In this document: positions 8,578 through 17,243 of the stretch, one piece after another
Numbering within the stretch: the first letter of the stretch is position 1
Layout of the letters: the number at the start of each line of letters is the position of its first letter
From: G963691835 sp963691835
GTDB lineage: Bacteria; Pseudomonadota; Alphaproteobacteria; Thalassobaculales; Thalassobaculaceae
DNA: 64,000 nt
Assembly: GCA_963691835.1 (NCBI GenBank)
Contig: OY829383.1
Span: forward strand, 2,294,001 to 2,358,000
Reading direction: 5' to 3'
The notes under the pieces: generated by a model
Database searches by the model: none
Told to the model about the DNA's origin: nothing
Seen by the model: only the letters and a program-made list of their open reading frames with translations
Translations under genes and position numbers: made by a program

Positions 8578-9504
8578 ATGAAGCCCAGAGGGATTGAGGC
8601 CCGTCGGCCCGATCTTGGACAAATACCGGGTCTTGCGGACCAGGCTCCGCGGGATTGGTCGCTGGAGATGTACCGGCGCTACAAGACAGTCCGAGCTTTC
8701 GAGCTTGAGGCCCGCGCTGCAGGCCAAAGGGGCGATATCGAGATCTTCATGTATCTCTCTGTTGGGCAGGAGGCCATATCGGTCGCCCCGTCCATGTCGC
8801 TCAAGGGCTCTTGGGTGCTGGGTCAACACCGGGGGCACGGGATCTACTTGGCATATGGCGGAGAGCCGACGGCGCTGGCGGACGAATTGCTTGGAATGCC
8901 GAGCGGCAGCAACAAGGGAATGGGCGGATCGCCGCCGGTGCAGGATCTGAAGAACCGGGTCGTGGGCCACAATGGGCTGATCGGCGACCAGGTGCCGGTG
9001 GCCTGCGGGATCGCGGCCTGTGTCGATCCTGGCGAGACCGTGGTCTGCTACTTCGGTGATGGTGCTGCGGAGGAGGACTATGTGCTGGCGGCACTGGGCC
9101 ATGCCGGTTCCCGCAAGCTGCCGATCCTGTTCATTTGCGACGACAACGATCTCTCCGTGCTGACCCCGACGAGCGACCGGCGCACATGGGAGATCACCGA
9201 TGTTGCCGAAAGCTTCGGAATCAAGGCTGTGGACATCGCCGACGACCCTTGGCTGATCGACCACTGGTGCCGCACGCTTTCGGAGCAGCAGCTTCCGGCC
9301 TTGATCAATATCCGCACCTGCCGGGAGCTTTGGCATGTGGGAACCGGTCAGGATGACGCCCCCGAATGGGATCGTTGGGCCTTGGTCCGGGAACAGATGA
9401 CAGCGATGCAGCTCGGGCGCGAGATGGCATCCATTGACGAATACATCGAGAAGGAAATCGCTGCGCTATGGAGCGAACGGTTGCAGATACGATCCGAGAG
9501 CTGA
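8578..9504 (+). CDS. Thiamine-diphosphate-dependent dehydrogenase E1 component, alpha subunit-like
   Basis: A 308-residue E1-alpha-like protein. YLSVGQEAISVA and GSNKGMGGSPP match the family, and the TPP/Mg motif starts at GDGAAEED (160-167) and ends at DDND (188-191). With its beta partner it would decarboxylate a 2-oxo acid or transfer an activated aldehyde. No E2 or E3 gene is present, so a classical 2-oxo acid dehydrogenase complex is not encoded here. The following genes are sugar-type enzymes, which points to an acyloin or transketolase-like reaction on a sugar (inference). The ATG at 8578 has CCGGAGA before it and is preferred to the ATG at 8560. It overlaps the beta gene by 37 bases. 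Confidence 0.87.
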   Translation: MKPRGIEARRPDLGQIPGLADQAPRDWSLEMYRRYKTVRAFELEARAAGQRGDIEIFMYLSVGQEAISVAPSMSLKGSWVLGQHRGHGIYLAYGGEPTALADELLGMPSGSNKGMGGSPPVQDLKNRVVGHNGLIGDQVPVACGIAACVDPGETVVCYFGDGAAEEDYVLAALGHAGSRKLPILFICDDNDLSVLTPTSDRRTWEITDVAESFGIKAVDIADDPWLIDHWCRTLSEQQLPALINIRTCRELWHVGTGQDDAPEWDRWALVREQMTAMQLGREMASIDEYIEKEIAALWSERLQIRSES

Positions 9505-10400
9505 CCCGACGGCACATCGCCGAGAACGACGGTCTCGTCCTCGGTCAGTGCCTGACAGCGGTCGGCTGGGTTCAGAACACGATTCCCGAACAAACCGAGG
9601 GGATTGAGGAACTGCCCATGACCGATATCGCCGGCGCCGGCTTTGCGGTCGGGGCGGCGATCATGGGGCGTCGGCCGATCTTCGTGATCCGGTTTCAGAG
9701 TTTCCTGTGGCTAAACGCCAGCCCAATCGTGAACTACGCCGCCAAGTCCAAAGAGCTGTTCGGCTATGCCGCCCCGGTCTTCGTGCGGGCGATCGCATCC
9801 GAGGGCGGTGGATCCGGACCGTTGCATACAAACTGCTTTCACAGTCTTTTCATGCACATGCCGGGGATGACGGTCGTCGCTCCAATGACCCCGAATGAGT
9901 ACGACAGCATCTGGGAACATTATCTGGCGAACGACGACCCGATGTTGGTGAGCGAACACCGCCGCAGCTACCGCAGTGCCGACGAGATGCCAGACATTCT
10001 CGAGGCGAACGCCGACGTTACGCTCTTCGCTATGTCCGCCACGCGTTTCGAGATGGAAGAGGCCAGGGCGCTTTTGGCGGCCGACGGTATTCGTGCGAAC
10101 GTCGCCCATGTGCATTGGCTAAAGCCCTTCCGGAGCGGACCGGGCGCGGAGGAAGCGCTTCGATCGTCGCGTTGTGGCCTCGTCTGCGACAGCGCTTTCG
10201 AGGTGTGCGGTGCCTCCCAATCCATCGCGTATGATCTCATGTTGCGCTGCGGGGTTCCTGTAAAGGCTGTCGGCATGTACGATCGGTCATCTGGGGTGGC
10301 AAAGCGTTTGGAAAATCACACGCCATCGGCGGCACGGATCGCCGAGGAGGCACGGGAACTGATCGCGGAGACGAAGGCGCGGGGCACCGGCACGCACTAA
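9468..10400 (+). CDS. Thiamine-diphosphate-dependent E1 component, beta subunit / transketolase C-terminal-like
   Basis: A 310-residue partner of the preceding E1 alpha protein. The pyrimidine-binding domain includes MTDIAGAGFAVGAAIMGRRP, where a Glu/Asp contact to TPP is expected, and RAIASEGGGSGPLHTN. The C-terminal transketolase-like domain contains VHWLKPF and the late CGASQSIAYD. Together the two chains rebuild a split transketolase-type enzyme. The 37-base overlap with the alpha gene indicates translational coupling and a heteromeric product. The next gene begins 68 bases downstream on the same strand. The acceptor substrate is unknown; the glycan context suggests a keto-sugar. Confidence 0.87.
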   Translation: MERTVADTIRELTRRHIAENDGLVLGQCLTAVGWVQNTIPEQTEGIEELPMTDIAGAGFAVGAAIMGRRPIFVIRFQSFLWLNASPIVNYAAKSKELFGYAAPVFVRAIASEGGGSGPLHTNCFHSLFMHMPGMTVVAPMTPNEYDSIWEHYLANDDPMLVSEHRRSYRSADEMPDILEANADVTLFAMSATRFEMEEARALLAADGIRANVAHVHWLKPFRSGPGAEEALRSSRCGLVCDSAFEVCGASQSIAYDLMLRCGVPVKAVGMYDRSSGVAKRLENHTPSAARIAEEARELIAETKARGTGTH

Positions 10401-10468
10401 GGGACGATGCGGCAGCCGGTGGCTGTCCGTGACTGCTCTTGGCGCGACCCTCAGACGACGGGCAGGAT

Positions 10469-12463
10469 ATGGACGGGTACCAGGGATCGCCGAGGCGCAA
10501 CGTCATCGGCACGGTTCAGATTAACAACAGCTTCTCGGGCCAGAACTATCTGCCGTACTCGGTCGGTATTCTCGAAGCCTTTGCGCGCCGCCATCTTGAG
10601 AACCCCGAACGGTTCGAGTTCCGTGTTCCGGTCTACCGGCGCCTGGGCATCGATATCGCCGTCGACCAACTCATGGGCTGTGATCTCGTCGGCTTCAGCG
10701 TCTATGTCTGGAACTACGAGATCTCGTTGGAGATTGCCCGCCGGCTCAGGGCACGGGATGCCTCTGTCCTGATTGTCTTCGGCGGCCCCCATGTGCCGGA
10801 TAACGCGTCTGAATTCCTGACCGAGCATACTTTCATCGACATCGCGGTCCACGGCGAGGGGGAGCAGACCTTCACGGACATCCTGGAGGCGATGGACAAC
10901 CGGGCCTGGGCAGGCATTCCGGGAACGACGCATCGGGCGGCGGACGGCACGCTGGTTCAGGAAACCCGCCGGGTGCGCCTCAGCAATCTTGCCGATGTCC
11001 CGTCGCCCTTTCTGGACGACACATTCGAGCCGGTGATGCGCGCGAACCCGGACGAGAAATGGATTGGCCTGTGGGAGACCAACCGCGGTTGTCCCTTTAA
11101 ATGCACGTTCTGCGACTGGGGGTCGGCCACGGCGGACAAGGTCGCGGTCTTCGAGGAGGAGCGTCTGCTCCGAGAGGTCGAATGGTTCTCCGACAAGAAG
11201 ATCGAATTCATCTTCTGCTGTGATGCGAATTTCGGCATCAAGAAGCGGGACGTCGACCTCGCCCACTATGTGGCGGAGATCAAGGAGAAGACGGGCTATC
11301 CCATGGCGCTGTCGGTCCAGAACACCAAGAACGCGACCGAGCGCGCCTATCAGACCCAGAAAATCCTCGCGGATGCAGGCCTGAATAAAGGTGTCGCGCT
11401 GTCCATGCAGTCTCTCGACACCACCACATTGCAGCTCATCAAGCGCGGCAACATCTCGCTCGAGACGTATTTCGAGCTACAGCGGCGGTTTGCGAAGGAT
11501 GGGGTGGAGACGTTCTCCGACATCATCCTGGGCATGCCCGGCGAGACATATGACACGTTGCTGGACGGCGTTGACGCACTGATCCGGAACGGCCAGCACA
11601 ACCGCATCCAGTTCAACAACCTCTCGATCCTGCCGAACGCCGAGATGGGCGATCCCGCCTATCAGGAAGAGCACGGCATCGTCACGGTCCGCTCCACGAT
11701 CATCAACATCCATGGAGAGCGGATCGAGCTTGAGGACGATGTCCCCGAGTATCAGGAGCTGGTGATCGCCACGTCGTCCATGCCGCACGACGATTGGCGC
11801 CGCACCCGGGCGGTTTGCTGGATGACGGCATTGCTCCACTTCGACAAGCTGTTCCAGATCCCGATGATCCTGACGCACGAGGTGGCTGGTCTGTCCTACC
11901 GGCAGATGATCGACGCGTTCATGACGGCCGATCCGCTCCGTTTCCCGACGATCGCCGAAATCCGGGAGTACTTCATCGAGCAGGCGCAGGTGATCCAGGA
12001 CGGCGGCACGGAGTTCGACTACTCCGCCGATTGGCTGGGCATCCACTGGCCTCAGGATGAGTACATCCACATCAAGCTGACCGCCCAGGACCTGTTCCCG
12101 AGCTTCTATGATGAGGCGTGCACGGTTCTGACCGAGCTTGTCCGGGCGGCGGGCGGCGGTATGCCGGAGGATCTCATCGCTGATGCGGTCCGGCTCAACG
12201 GCGCGCTTCTGAAACAGCCGGGCCGTCTCGAGGATCTCGAGGTGGATATCGGCTACAACGTCATGGACTACTACATCGGTGTCCGGACGGGGGAGCGGGT
12301 GCCGCTCCACAACACGCCGACCACGGTTCGCATCGACCGCTCTTCCAAGCCTTACGACGACTTCCAGACCTGGTGCCGCGAAGTCGTGTGGTGGGGCAAT
12401 AAGAAGGGCGCCTACCTCTACACGAACCGCTCCTACGAGAAGCAGCTTGCCGGGCATTTCTGA
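10469..12463 (+). CDS. B12-binding-domain radical SAM protein
   Basis: The second cobalamin-dependent radical SAM protein of the locus, 664 residues. The N-terminal B12 domain (about 10-150) shows CDLVGFSVYVWN, SVLIVFGGPHVP and VHGEGEQTF. The radical SAM motif is CPFKCTFC (cysteines 208, 212 and 215) followed by DWGSA. DANFGIKKRD and ILGMPGETYDT are further core elements. A C-terminal region of about 200 residues is rich in aromatic residues and unassigned. It is not a close duplicate of the copy at 4.8-6.7 kb. ATG at 10469 is preferred because GGCAGGA precedes it. It overlaps the next gene by 17 bases, so it belongs to the E1-to-epimerase operon. Confidence 0.87.
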   Translation: MDGYQGSPRRNVIGTVQINNSFSGQNYLPYSVGILEAFARRHLENPERFEFRVPVYRRLGIDIAVDQLMGCDLVGFSVYVWNYEISLEIARRLRARDASVLIVFGGPHVPDNASEFLTEHTFIDIAVHGEGEQTFTDILEAMDNRAWAGIPGTTHRAADGTLVQETRRVRLSNLADVPSPFLDDTFEPVMRANPDEKWIGLWETNRGCPFKCTFCDWGSATADKVAVFEEERLLREVEWFSDKKIEFIFCCDANFGIKKRDVDLAHYVAEIKEKTGYPMALSVQNTKNATERAYQTQKILADAGLNKGVALSMQSLDTTTLQLIKRGNISLETYFELQRRFAKDGVETFSDIILGMPGETYDTLLDGVDALIRNGQHNRIQFNNLSILPNAEMGDPAYQEEHGIVTVRSTIINIHGERIELEDDVPEYQELVIATSSMPHDDWRRTRAVCWMTALLHFDKLFQIPMILTHEVAGLSYRQMIDAFMTADPLRFPTIAEIREYFIEQAQVIQDGGTEFDYSADWLGIHWPQDEYIHIKLTAQDLFPSFYDEACTVLTELVRAAGGGMPEDLIADAVRLNGALLKQPGRLEDLEVDIGYNVMDYYIGVRTGERVPLHNTPTTVRIDRSSKPYDDFQTWCREVVWWGNKKGAYLYTNRSYEKQLAGHF

Positions 12464-13463
12464 GCCGTCGGGCCGCTTTCCGGAACTGCCGAGGCGCCCG
12501 TTGTGGGATGGTGGGCCCACTGTCGGCTGTGTCGGCTTCGGCGGCTGGGGGATCGGCGGGCAGACCCCGGGGGACACCTCCTACGGAAACACGGACGATG
12601 CGACCTCGATCGCCGCGCTCCAGGCCGCGGTGGCGGCCGGTGAGACCCTGTTCGACACAGCACCCGCCTATGGCGACGGCCGGAGTGAGGCGCTGATCGG
12701 CGAGGCGCTCGCGGAGGTGCGGGACCGGGTCACGATCTGCTCCAAGGTCGGTGTAAGCTCCTGGCAAGGGGCGCCGGACTTCTCTGCCGAGGCGATCGAG
12801 GCGTCCGTTGAGGGCAGCCTCCGCCGTCTCCGGACCGATCGGATCGATGCGCTCTACCTCCACAGTCCCGGCCCGGAAACCTTGGCCGACGACCGGGTGT
12901 TCGCGGTCCTCGATGCGCTTCGGGACAAGGGCGTCATCGGTGCCTGGGGCATTTCCTGCAAGGGGCCGGGTGACGCGCTGGCCGTCCTGGAGCGGAGGCC
13001 GGTGGCGCTGTTCCAGGTCAACCTCAACATGCTGGATCTTCGGGCTTTGGATTGCGGGCTTCTGGCGCGGGCGGAGGGGGAGGGCATCGGCATCGTCGCC
13101 CGCACGCCGCTCAACTTCGGGTTCCTAACCGGGGCCGTGGACGAGACCACACCCCTGCCCGAGGGGGATCACCGCCGCGCATGGTCGACGCCACAGGTCG
13201 CGGCCTGGGCAGACGGCGCCCGGAAGCTGATGGCGATTACCGGGGCGGCACCAGGCGATCAGGCGTGCATTGCTGCCATCCGCTTCTGCCTGTCTTTCCC
13301 AGGGGTTGCCGCGGTCCTGCCTGGTGTTCTGAAGCCGGAGGAAGTCGCCGTCCACGCGGAAGCGGGGCGGCTCGGGCCGCTGCCCGCGGATCAGGTGGAT
13401 GCGATCCTGGATCTCAACCGGCGCCAATCCTTCTTCGTCCGCCCCGCGGCGACACCGGTCTAA
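12447..13463 (+). CDS. Aldo/keto reductase
   Basis: An NADPH-dependent TIM-barrel reductase of about 338 residues. The N-terminal strand is VGCVGFGGWGIGG. The catalytic tetrad is visible in order: Asp in FDTAPAYG, its Tyr, Lys in CSKVG and His in YLHSPG. A C-terminal NADP loop region contains LPGVLKPEEV. It probably reduces a keto group on a sugar or acyloin product within this operon (inference). No ATG suits the start; the TTG at 12447, overlapping the radical SAM gene by 17 bases, gives a normal N-terminus, while a TTG near 12500 is possible. The gene after it begins 10 bases downstream. Confidence 0.85.
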   Translation: MPGISEPSGRFPELPRRPLWDGGPTVGCVGFGGWGIGGQTPGDTSYGNTDDATSIAALQAAVAAGETLFDTAPAYGDGRSEALIGEALAEVRDRVTICSKVGVSSWQGAPDFSAEAIEASVEGSLRRLRTDRIDALYLHSPGPETLADDRVFAVLDALRDKGVIGAWGISCKGPGDALAVLERRPVALFQVNLNMLDLRALDCGLLARAEGEGIGIVARTPLNFGFLTGAVDETTPLPEGDHRRAWSTPQVAAWADGARKLMAITGAAPGDQACIAAIRFCLSFPGVAAVLPGVLKPEEVAVHAEAGRLGPLPADQVDAILDLNRRQSFFVRPAATPV

Positions 13464-13473
13464 GGAGGTCGCG

Positions 13474-13890
13474 GTGCCGGGTGTGATCGTCAACATCGAC
13501 GTGCCGGATCTGACGCGGGGCATTGCGTTCTACAGGGATGGGCTCGGTTTCACCCTCCTCCGCACGCTCTTCGGGGGCGCGGTCGCGGAGTTGGACGCGG
13601 ACGGCACCCGCCTCTACCTGATCGAGGCCGAGGCCGGATCCAACGCCGTGCCGGGGGAAGCGGCACCCCGGACCTACGGCCCGCATTGGACGCCGGTCCA
13701 CCTGGATGTGGTCGTTGACGAACTGGAGCCAGCCCTCGCGCGGGCGCTGGCGGCTGGGGCGACCCGGTCCGGGACGGACCCCGACCGGGATTGGGGGACG
13801 GTCATCCCCCTTCGCGATCCGTTCGGCCACGGTGTGTGCCTTATCCAGTTCCGGGAGGGCGGTTATGATCAGGTCGCGGACCCGGCCTAG
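13474..13890 (+). CDS. VOC-family (glyoxalase/bleomycin resistance-like) protein
   Basis: A 138-residue single-module VOC protein. The fold signature is clear: IVNIDVPDLTRGIAFYRDGL at the start and HLDVVVDELEPALARALAAG in the second half, ending RDPFGHGVCLIQF. The family includes metal-dependent lyases, epimerases and resistance proteins; the substrate cannot be predicted. The GTG start follows AAGGAGG with good spacing, 10 bases after the aldo/keto reductase stop, so translation is coupled. In this operon it could be an epimerase or isomerase acting on a keto-sugar (inference). Confidence 0.85.
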   Translation: MPGVIVNIDVPDLTRGIAFYRDGLGFTLLRTLFGGAVAELDADGTRLYLIEAEAGSNAVPGEAAPRTYGPHWTPVHLDVVVDELEPALARALAAGATRSGTDPDRDWGTVIPLRDPFGHGVCLIQFREGGYDQVADPA

Positions 13891-13926
13891 GCCACCCGCC
13901 GGCCCCTCAGACGAAAGCGATTGAGC

Positions 13927-14667
13927 ATGACAGAACAGACAGGCGTCATCCTGGTCACGGGGGCGAGCCGGGGGATCGGCCGGGGCGTGGCGCTGACGGC
14001 GGCCAAGGCGGGCTACGCGGTGGGGGTGAACTACCACGCCCGGGCCGACGCGGCGGCAGAGGTGGTGGCGGAGATCGAGGCTTTGGGCGGCAGGGCCTTG
14101 GCCCTTCAGGCCGATGTCGCCGACGCGGACGCGGTGGAGGCGATGGTCGACCGGCTGGGCGAGGCTTTCGGCCCGATGACGGCGATCGTCAACAACGCGG
14201 GCGACGTGGCCCGGCGCCAGCCGCTCGACGAGATGCCCATGGCCGATATCGAGCGTCTGGTCTCCGTCAACCTGATGGGCACGATCCACGGCATGCGGGC
14301 GGCGACACGGGTGTTCAAGGCGAACGGCGGCGGCGGGATCGTCAACCTCTCCTCGGAGGCGGCGCGTTTCGGCGGCAACCGGATCTCCGTCTACGCCGCG
14401 ACCAAGGCGGCCGTTTCCATGCTGACCGTAGGGGCCGCGCGGGAGCTTGCGGCCCACAACATCCGGGTCAACGCCGTGAGCCCCGGCACCATTCTGACCG
14501 ACGCCCTGGCCCAGGAGGGGGAGGCCGTGCTCGACACCCTCCGCCAGACCTTGCCCATGGGCCGGATCGGCGCGCCGGAGGAGGTGGGAGAGGCCGTTCT
14601 GTGGCTGCTGTCGCCCGCCGCCTCCTACATCAGCGGCACGGTGGTGCCAATCGCCGGCGGGCGTTGA
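13927..14667 (+). CDS. SDR-family NAD(P)-dependent oxidoreductase
   Basis: A classical short-chain dehydrogenase of 246 residues. The cofactor motif TGASRGIG is at 11-18, NNAG at 89-92, the catalytic Ser in LSSEA (about 143), and YAATK at 156-160. The C-terminus YISGTVVPIAGGR is the usual FabG/glucose-dehydrogenase-like ending. It interconverts an alcohol and a ketone with NAD(P)H in the cytoplasm. ATG at 13927 is chosen over an in-frame TTG six bases earlier. It is 36 bases after the VOC gene and 26 before the epimerase gene, so it is part of the same operon. Confidence 0.92.
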   Translation: MTEQTGVILVTGASRGIGRGVALTAAKAGYAVGVNYHARADAAAEVVAEIEALGGRALALQADVADADAVEAMVDRLGEAFGPMTAIVNNAGDVARRQPLDEMPMADIERLVSVNLMGTIHGMRAATRVFKANGGGGIVNLSSEAARFGGNRISVYAATKAAVSMLTVGAARELAAHNIRVNAVSPGTILTDALAQEGEAVLDTLRQTLPMGRIGAPEEVGEAVLWLLSPAASYISGTVVPIAGGR

Positions 14668-14693
14668 GGCCGGGACGAGGGGGAGACGCAGCC

Positions 14694-15674
14694 ATGGCCG
14701 ATCAGCAGACTGAGAGCGGGGCCAAGACCCGTCGCGTGGTGATCTGCGGGGCGACCGGGTTCATCGGCCGGAACTGCGCGGAGCGGTTCGCCGCGGACCC
14801 GGCCTTCGAGGTGGTGGGCATCCACCACCGCCGCCCGCCGTTTGAGCATCCGGGCATCCGCTGGGTCGAGGCCGACCTGACCCGGACCGAGGATGCCATG
14901 GCCGTGATCGAGGGCGCGGACATCGTCATCCAGGCGGCGGCCACAACCTCGGGCGCGGGAGACATCGTCGCCCGGCCGCACACCCACATCACGGACACGG
15001 CCCTCATCCACAACCAGATCTTCCGGGCGGCGCATGAGCATGGGGTGGGGCATCTGGTGATCTTCAGCTGCTCCATCATGTACCCCTCCCGCGCGGAGCC
15101 CCATGACGAGACCAGCTTCGACGCGAACGGTGAGATCTACCCCCGCTACTTCGCGGGCGCGTGGAACAAGATCTATTTCGAGAAGATGGGGGAGTTCTTC
15201 GCCTCGATCAGCGACATGAAGGTCTCCGCCATCCGCCACACCAACGTCTACGGCCCCCACGACAAGTACGACCTGGCGAAAAGCCACGTCTTCGGCGCCA
15301 CGATCACCAAGGTGATGCAGGCCACAGAGAACATCACCGTCTGGGGCAGCGGCGAGGAAGCCCGCGACCTGATCCACGTGGACGACCTTGTCGACCTGAT
15401 CGAGGCCATGATCGCCAAACAGACCACCCCCTACGACATGGTCTGCGCAGGGGCGGGCCACGCCGTCCAAATCAAAGACCTCGTCGCCCGCATCGTCGCC
15501 GCCTCGGGCAAAGACCTCGCCATCGAACACGACCTCACCAAACCAACGATCCCCACCACGGTCGCCCTCTCCACAGCCCTGGCGGGCGAGCGATACGGAT
15601 GGGCACCGAAGGTGGGGCTCGATGAGGGGATTAGGCGGACGTTGGTGTGGTGGGGGATGAATGCAAAATTATAA
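14694..15674 (+). CDS. NAD-dependent epimerase/dehydratase, GDP-fucose-synthase/ColC-like
   Basis: An extended SDR of 326 residues. The Rossmann motif is GATGFIG. TNVYGPHDKYDLAKSHVFGA resembles the corresponding region of GDP-L-fucose synthases, whose relatives include the colitose enzyme ColC (a 3,5-epimerase/4-reductase on GDP-keto-sugars). The usual Tyr-X3-Lys pair is not evident: the region holds Tyr152, Lys159, Tyr161 and Lys164 in YFAGAWNKIYFEK, a changed active site. The ATG follows GGGGGAGACG. It is the last gene of the operon; its final codons run up to the AT-rich islet. It may finish a GDP-deoxysugar whose earlier steps are encoded at 17-20 kb (inference). Confidence 0.83.
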   Translation: MADQQTESGAKTRRVVICGATGFIGRNCAERFAADPAFEVVGIHHRRPPFEHPGIRWVEADLTRTEDAMAVIEGADIVIQAAATTSGAGDIVARPHTHITDTALIHNQIFRAAHEHGVGHLVIFSCSIMYPSRAEPHDETSFDANGEIYPRYFAGAWNKIYFEKMGEFFASISDMKVSAIRHTNVYGPHDKYDLAKSHVFGATITKVMQATENITVWGSGEEARDLIHVDDLVDLIEAMIAKQTTPYDMVCAGAGHAVQIKDLVARIVAASGKDLAIEHDLTKPTIPTTVALSTALAGERYGWAPKVGLDEGIRRTLVWWGMNAKL

Positions 15675-17243
15675 TATCGAAAACTATAATATTGAGAATC
15701 AATAGATATGGGAAAAATGGGTTTTTTAACTATAATTTACTCAGTAAATATTTGTGATAACTAAATTCTTCAGTCGCCCAGATCGGCTTCGTCTTGCGAA
15801 TGCATCGAACGAAATATGTGAATTATAGTTGTCCGGGTATTGGATATTAAGAGATAAACTCTCGGCAATTTTCCTGAGACTTCGTCGGTCACGAGTCTCA
15901 CTTGAAATCTCGAATGGAATTGGCCTTTGTTCGTCTGAAATAAAAACTCTGCCTTTGAACGTGTTCATGTTAAAGCTAGAAACGCTGCCTTGCCAAGGAT
16001 CAGTACCAGTTGACGTTATCTCAAAGCGTATGTTCTGAAATGTTTCTCTATCTAAATGAAAATCGAACAATCCAAGATCATAATCTGACGTATCGACTAT
16101 AGCTGCTGAGCCAGCTGTTAGGCTTTTTACCATTGGTCTATGCATAAACTCGACTGCGCTCTCACATTTCTCAATTAGTGAGTCAAACTTTGATCTTTCC
16201 AGAACTGGAGTAGTATTGCTCTTACTTTTTTTCAACTCGTTGTATTGTTGTCCCAGGGTCTTATTGTAGTCAACATGAAATCCGCAGAGTTCCGCGATGA
16301 CATAGTCATACGCTGATCTAACGATATGTCCGATAGGAGTATCTTTCGGAGCTGTCCCCAATTTGTAGATTACGGCCCCAGAAATCGCAATAATGGCACT
16401 AACTTCCCAGGACCCAGCAACAGGTGCTTTTGAAGTAATGATCGCCCCACGTAGATTCGGAGCTTGGGTGATGATCTCTCCATTTAGTACTAAGTGAGTT
16501 GTAAGTGCCATTGATCTTTGAAAACCGATCAAATCTTGTGCAGCATCGTATAGATCTAGCTCATTACTTTCTGAACGACCTCCTCTGTAACTCAAAGAAA
16601 GCCTAATGAGATCATCCATTCGATTTCCTTATCGAATATTAGGGCGCGGAATGGCCGGTGCTTCAAATATCATTATCAGGGCGAAATATAGGGATGGCAA
16701 TAAGAAATCCAAGTATGTATTTTTGTATCTGATATTTGGACCGTACGTCCTTATTTTTATGGAATAGAATTTATAGGTAGAGAGAAGAAATCAGAAAATT
16801 CCAAGAATGCAGGATACTCAGGTATTTGTCGGTCTATATAACAAGAAGTTTTTCTGTAAAATTATGAAATAGTGTAGATTATTATTTAACGTATAGAACA
16901 TTATTTTGGAAATTGCGGGTTATCTTAAAAAAACTTGGAAAATGGAAATCATGATATACGGAGATAAGACTTTTTAATCTTACCTTAGTATTCTGTATTA
17001 ATGCTGGATAGAGACTGCCGCAATTGATTGCGAGCTCACGCATCGCTCTTACAGAGAACGATTGAGCCTCTGACTTGTCGCACTGTTTCTTTTCGTCGCG
17101 ATGTTGATCCGCCCGACTTTGTCCCGGCCTTGCACTTTCTCATATACTGACAGGCCGGTCTCAAAGCCTGTCGGGTAGTGCAACAGAACGCAGAGTGCTG
17201 TCCCTGGGATCGGCAGTAAAGGACTTAGCTACGAACTTCCTTC
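15675..17243. other. AT-rich islet, including a gene-free stretch at 16620-17243
   Basis: Base composition drops sharply immediately after the epimerase gene and recovers near 17050. For example, the 60 bases from 16681 contain 19 G or C, whereas neighbouring genes are clearly G+C-rich. One gene (15741-16619) is inside. A TATAATAT motif occurs twice between 15670 and 15700. The 624 bases beyond the gene show no supportable coding frame, tRNA, integrase or clear flanking repeat. One hairpin, GACAGGC/GCCTGTC at 17149-17172, has no T-run. The composition indicates horizontal acquisition or a relic of an inserted element. Confidence 0.7.
15741..16619 (-). CDS. Protein of unknown function in the AT-rich islet
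   Basis: A 292-residue protein that I cannot assign with confidence. The N-terminus is SYRGGRSESNELDLYDAAQ, followed by a regular alternation of predicted strands. A short hydrophobic segment (WEVSAIIAISGAVIYKLG, about 90-107) might be buried or membrane-associated. The middle is charged and helical (LGQQYNELKKSK), and the C-terminal half looks beta-rich. From memory it resembles a family of about 300-residue uncharacterised proteins (possibly the one catalogued as DUF7946), but this needs a profile search. Codon use is AT-biased, unlike every neighbour, and no partner gene shares the islet. The start ATG is at 16619. Confidence 0.7.
   Translation of the reverse strand: MDDLIRLSLSYRGGRSESNELDLYDAAQDLIGFQRSMALTTHLVLNGEIITQAPNLRGAIITSKAPVAGSWEVSAIIAISGAVIYKLGTAPKDTPIGHIVRSAYDYVIAELCGFHVDYNKTLGQQYNELKKSKSNTTPVLERSKFDSLIEKCESAVEFMHRPMVKSLTAGSAAIVDTSDYDLGLFDFHLDRETFQNIRFEITSTGTDPWQGSVSSFNMNTFKGRVFISDEQRPIPFEISSETRDRRSLRKIAESLSLNIQYPDNYNSHISFDAFARRSRSGRLKNLVITNIY

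Noticed and set aside
8578..10400. Reading the E1 pair as a branched-chain 2-oxo acid or pyruvate dehydrogenase
   Set aside because: No E2 or E3 gene is adjacent and the operon is of sugar-enzyme type, so the complex name is not supported here.
17149..17172. GACAGGC/GCCTGTC hairpin as terminator of the ColD-like gene
   Set aside because: No T-run follows in either direction and the loop is 10 bases; kept only as a note within the islet entry.
15675..17243. Insertion sequence or prophage remnant in the AT-rich islet
   Set aside because: No transposase, integrase, terminal inverted repeats or tRNA attachment site was found.
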